Below, in pieces: positions 55,701-64,000 of a DNA stretch of 64,000 bases. This stretch comes from Archangium gephyra (GTDB lineage Bacteria > Myxococcota > Myxococcia > Myxococcales > Myxococcaceae), in assembly GCF_001027285.1 (NCBI RefSeq), contig NZ_CP011509.1:5418501-5482500 (forward strand), given 5' to 3'. Numbering within the stretch: position 1 is the stretch's first letter; each line of letters starts with the position of its first letter. Under the pieces are notes generated by a model, which saw only the letters and a program-made list of their open reading frames with translations, made no database searches and had not been told where the DNA came from. The translations under genes were made by a program, and so were the position numbers.

Positions 55701-56708
55701 GAGCTGGCTCAGCCGGTCCTCCTCCCAGCTCAACTCGAGCCGTTGCGTGCCGGACCGCACGGCGCGCAGCCGGGCAACGTGGCTGGCGGGAGGGGCTTCG
55801 AGGTGGAGCTCCGGACCACTGCCCTCGCGGAGGGTGAAACGCCCGGGTCCCGTCCGCCGGAGCACCACGCCATGGAGCGAGGCCTCCTGGGCGTCGGCCT
55901 CCAGCGGCTCGAAGTCCACGGTGCGCCCGGTGGGGTCCTCATAGCGCCACACCTGGGGCGAGAGGTGCAGGGTGTGCTGGTACTCATGGCGGAAGCCCCA
56001 GCCGAGCGGGCCGTAGAGGTCCGCCCGCGCCGTGGAGTAGTAGCGCCGCCAGCAGAAGAGCCCCGGGGGCGGCGAGCGCGCGTCCAGGAAGTCCTCGAAG
56101 TTGGCCCCGGTGATGACATCCACCGGGTGGCCCCCATTGCAGTGCACGCCGTTCTGCGCCTTGCGCGTGCCGCGGGCCTTGCGCACCTTGGAGATGAGCG
56201 CCCCCAGGACGGCCATGCCCGCCCTCATTCCCAGCGCCATCAGCGACACCGTGGGCGGGCCGCCAATGACCACGGGAACGGGAATGGAGAGCACCAGGGT
56301 CGTGGGGAGGACCAGACTGGCGACGGACTTCTTCTTCCTGCGCCTCGGGAAGGGAGGCACGCCAATGTCCTGGCAGCTGAGCACGGGCAGGGCCAGGTGG
56401 CTGAAGGGCTCGTCCTCCACCAGCACCGTGGAGCTGCCCATGAAGATCTCCGCCTCATTGGCGGGAGGCTTGGCGAACACCCCTCCAATGGGGAAATGCG
56501 GGGGCAGCGCGATGCCGCTCGTTCCGGCCTGGGCTCGCGGCAGTCCACCGACGAAGACGGTCGTGCCCAGGATGGGCACGTAGTCCATGGGATCGAAGAC
56601 AATGCCCACGAAGGGGTGCGGGATGGGTACCACCGCGCCGGGCGGGGTGATGATGAGGTGGATGTCGATCCCCAGCAATGGATCGAGGTGCTTCGCCGCG
56701 GGCATCAT
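52746..56708 (-). CDS. RHS-repeat polymorphic toxin with PAAR-like N-terminus and HNH-like tip
   Basis: A 1320-residue RHS protein. The N-terminus (1-180) is PAAR-like and hydrophobic (TPPGAVVPIPHPFVGIVFDP, ALPPHFPIGGVF, SLVLPTTLVLSIPVPVVIGG), suited to riding a type VI secretion spike. About 30 YD repeats (YDAAGLL, YEYDGAHRWTRMRDPNGYSF and similar) build the shell. The core ends with YYDPRLGRYLQSDPLDLEGG and FDVLGLA near residue 1156, the self-cleavage junction. The last 164 residues are Lys-rich with DCDHIPSS (about 1197) and MHESRNIHRSSSRTYGGRN, typical of an HNH-like nuclease. The start overlaps the upstream gene as ATGA. Confidence 0.85.
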   Translation of the reverse strand: MMPAAKHLDPLLGIDIHLIITPPGAVVPIPHPFVGIVFDPMDYVPILGTTVFVGGLPRAQAGTSGIALPPHFPIGGVFAKPPANEAEIFMGSSTVLVEDEPFSHLALPVLSCQDIGVPPFPRRRKKKSVASLVLPTTLVLSIPVPVVIGGPPTVSLMALGMRAGMAVLGALISKVRKARGTRKAQNGVHCNGGHPVDVITGANFEDFLDARSPPPGLFCWRRYYSTARADLYGPLGWGFRHEYQHTLHLSPQVWRYEDPTGRTVDFEPLEADAQEASLHGVVLRRTGPGRFTLREGSGPELHLEAPPASHVARLRAVRSGTQRLELSWEEDRLSQLEEVSPEGRVRYRLKYDAAGLLVEVLRMGGREPQCLARYTYDRQGHLVTSCDAEGGSYQYEYDGAHRWTRMRDPNGYSFWWKYDLAGRCIETAGQDGLWWTRLEYDPERWETRVTERSGGVHLFRYNEDHTLVELVDPYGGVLKREVSGDGRVLQEVDSGGRVTRMIYDAQGALLGQLDPYQRVLPPAEVLPQPEPPGPLPLPETPLGLLLGSDREMPPGIARGGQPPLLARVPREVKSLLPTLLQPHPAGRSAEPVRTYDGLGRVVSEVDSEGRSHRWVHDRAGNEVGYRDPDGRIWRQHMGRWNLVTAVEDPLGALTRYAYSSTEQVVRVVDPAGTLSEYEYDEKDRLVKIARNGRLHEQYTWDKGDRLLQKQDAQGKVLLRMEYEDGERVETRHLGSGGVHLLEHDEQGRVIRASTGEHEVERRHDLFGQLRSDLRDGRGVQRRWVGERCVTTVLERFSWWLEGTAGDPLRRLGDPTGGEHLLWWDERGLLLREHAQGLRELAQYDGEGRLLSSLTWRQDFQGTLSPRWTRYAYTADGDLTTVWEEDGRQTRYTTDAAHRLTREEGPHGRFDYVLDPAGNLLGKPGLENTVLAEANRLAQANDETFVHDVRGHLSERQRPDGARTRYTYDSADMLVRVEDGKGEPWTAAYDALGRRIRCGRGTRQREFFWDGDRLAAELSPQGQLRLYVYAGHDALVPVLFIDYPSVDAAPASGQVFVLVVNQAGAPLRVEDASGRTVWWASRIEPYGHITVAPDSQLELNLRLPGQYHDAETGLFYNRYRYYDPRLGRYLQSDPLDLEGGINLYAYAPNPLVQFDVLGLAHSKKGKANKVKTSAITKLGVFSYSKARSKVRKKKYTGIDCDHIPSSKACKKAVENHLGNPLTKAEYRKLHNYITAMHESRNIHRSSSRTYGGRNTQKQIAKDAQDLEEAAKKDMKAIKDSLKKDGWTDKQIQDSFDKIHERNKDIGLYDDLDKLCTDLEFI

Positions 56709-58012
56709 GTCTGGGTCCCCCCGGGTGAAGTGGGTTGCCACTCTGGACCAAGCAGGTGCTCCATCCGCTGCTCGAGCTCCGTGCGCTTGTCGCTGAAGGG
56801 GGGCCGCGCGGTGAGCCGCAACAGACAGGCTCCCGCGTAACCGAGGGTGGAGTTCTGGCGTGCGGGCGTGTCCATGAGCTGGGCGGTCTCGAGCGCCCGC
56901 GTGCCGCAGTGCCAGGACTCCTCCCAGGACTGCGCCTGCTCGTGGCACCAGGCCGCCATCCGCCAGCCCTCCAACTCCATGAGGGGATCGGCGATCTGGG
57001 CGGCCAACGCGGCCACCTGTTCATAGACAGCGGCGGCTTGCTTCCAGTCCGCGGAGGCGACCAGGGCGGAGCCCACCGCCAGGCGTGCCTGCAAGAGCAG
57101 CCGGTCCCCGCTCGGATCTCCCTCCGCCCGCGCCTGGAGGGCAACGGCCTCGGCCTGGCGGTACTCGGCGAGGGCCGCCAGGGGTCCCTCCGCGGAGAGC
57201 AGCCCCGAGCCGAGCGCGATGTGCGCGGCCACCTGGAGGTGCCTCCATCCCTGCGCTCCCGCCAGCGCCACCGCCTCGCTCCTGCACTGCTCGGCCAGCC
57301 GCAAATCTCCAGCTCCCAGCGCGCGGCTCATCTGCACGAAGAGGTGGCGGAAGCGGCCCGGGGGGGTGTCCAGCTCCCCGGCGGCTTCGGAGATCTCCTC
57401 GAGCGCGGCGGCCATGTCCAACCCCGCCACGCAGGTGTGGATGAGCCGGGGCGTGCCGCGAGCGACCTGCTCGAGCGCGTTCCGCTCGCTCGGGTCCGGG
57501 CAGATCCAGCGAACCTGGGGGGAGAAGGGTCCGCGGACGGCGCGCTCCACCCACTGGGACAAGGCATTCGTGGAGGCCACCGACTCGGGCATGAGCACGA
57601 GCGCCACGTGACGGAAGCGCGGCGAGTAGTGCTGCTGGAGCGAGGCGGCGAGTGCCATGACGGACAGGGGCGCGGAGTCCGAAGCCGCGCGAGGCGGTTG
57701 CCAGGAGGGCTCCACACCAGCCGCCACCAGGCGCTCCCTCAGGGCCGCATGACGGGTGAGCAGCTCCTGGGCGAGTGCGTGCTCGTAGTGCTCCGGGGTC
57801 CGCAGCGGCGAGGTGAGGCGCAGGAACAGGTCCGGTCCCGTGCCGCTCCCGTGCTCCTCCACGGTCAGCAGCGTCTCCAGCATGGACCACTCATCGCTGG
57901 CGAAGAGCCAGTGGAGGAGTCGCGACTCGGGCAGCGCGGCGAAGGAGCGCCACTGGGTGCGCAGGCGCTCGAGACGCTCGAGAACAGGCTTGCGTAGCTT
58001 CGGCAGATCCAT
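56705..58012 (-). CDS. RHS-associated helical protein, probable loading adaptor
   Basis: A 435-residue cytoplasmic protein (443 if a start eight codons earlier is used). The first half contains HVALVLMPESVASTNALSQW and VRWICPDPSERNALEQVARG, a Rossmann-like region; the second half has TPR-like helices (AALAEYRQAEAVALQARAEG, DWKQAAAVYEQVAALAAQIA, SWEESWHCGTRALETAQLMD). Its stop overlaps the RHS start by four bases, so the two are made together. Genes in this position before PAAR/RHS effectors usually encode adaptors or chaperones that load the effector onto the spike. The family name is not known to me. Confidence 0.55.
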   Translation of the reverse strand: MDLPKLRKPVLERLERLRTQWRSFAALPESRLLHWLFASDEWSMLETLLTVEEHGSGTGPDLFLRLTSPLRTPEHYEHALAQELLTRHAALRERLVAAGVEPSWQPPRAASDSAPLSVMALAASLQQHYSPRFRHVALVLMPESVASTNALSQWVERAVRGPFSPQVRWICPDPSERNALEQVARGTPRLIHTCVAGLDMAAALEEISEAAGELDTPPGRFRHLFVQMSRALGAGDLRLAEQCRSEAVALAGAQGWRHLQVAAHIALGSGLLSAEGPLAALAEYRQAEAVALQARAEGDPSGDRLLLQARLAVGSALVASADWKQAAAVYEQVAALAAQIADPLMELEGWRMAAWCHEQAQSWEESWHCGTRALETAQLMDTPARQNSTLGYAGACLLRLTARPPFSDKRTELEQRMEHLLGPEWQPTSPGGTQT

Positions 58013-58259
58013 AGGCAGCCGAAAGCCGTAGCACACTCCAACTCGTGTGGCGGTGATACCGCGTCCGCTGGAACAAGCGCTTCAGTGGCAGCAGCCGTGT
58101 CCTCCTGGACTGAACGCGAGGGGCGGAGGAGCGGCGCGGCAAGCCCTGTTCATGAGTCTCGGGCGGCGAGAAACCCCGGCGCATGGGAGGCAGTTCCCGC
58201 GAGCGTTGGCTCGCGTGGAAGCTGCCCCCCTCCGGTTGAAGACCGGGCCCGCTACCCGG

Positions 58260-64000
<5,741 letters not shown>

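Overview
The window is high-GC DNA from a myxobacterium, most likely of the Archangium/Cystobacter/Stigmatella/Myxococcus group. The evidence is a myxochelin siderophore locus, a Mx162-type retron, SitA/SitI-like swarm-inhibition toxin pairs, a double-CXXCG immunity protein, a DUF2381 protein beside a Ser/Thr kinase, and frequent GTG/TTG starts. Overall it reads as an accessory region for inter-strain competition, defence and secondary metabolism. No tRNA, rRNA, CRISPR array or transposase was recognised.

Layout. 1-2240: the end of a LanB-like dehydratase plus an FAD amine oxidase. 2332-3462: an AT-rich HExxH orphan. 3481-8418 (minus): a spermidine-synthase-like enzyme, an immunity-like protein, a membrane Ser/Thr kinase and a DUF2381 protein. 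8660-11758: a P450 and a divergent lipoprotein. 11861-20724 (plus): a tight run of vWA protein, PP2C phosphatase, HhH kinase, ARM-like protein, winged-helix/SWIM protein, retron msr-msd and reverse transcriptase. The first three resemble the TerY-P triad; the rest matches a type XIII retron. The RT carries a frameshift just after its YADD motif.

20742-25150 (minus): a tandemly duplicated lipoprotein-toxin/SMI1-immunity locus. The two toxins are almost identical except for their WHH nuclease tips. A 49-bp copy of the RT 3' end sits between the units and records the duplication. 25329-40711 (plus): the myxochelin locus, comprising Fur boxes, mxcC, mxcD, mxcE, mxcF, mxcG (frameshifted in its adenylation domain), a class II DAHP synthase, a TonB-dependent receptor with a built-in TonB-like domain, a lipoprotein and a PepSY membrane protein. 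Together these would make 2,3-dihydroxybenzoate, join it to lysine, release it reductively and import the iron complex.

40753-43199: a third lipoprotein toxin with a HEAT-repeat partner. 43193-49122: a helical-repeat protein, a DAC-like sensor protein, a TetR-regulated fatty-acid hydroxylase and a GTPase. 49369-50709: a SitA6/SitI6-like toxin-immunity pair preceded by the remnant tail of an earlier immunity gene. 50897-58012: a membrane protein, then a PAAR/RHS toxin with an upstream adaptor-like gene and two small downstream genes. 58260-64000: the last two modules and thioesterase of an NRPS running off the window.

All functional assignments come from reading motifs and domain order by eye; no database search was possible.
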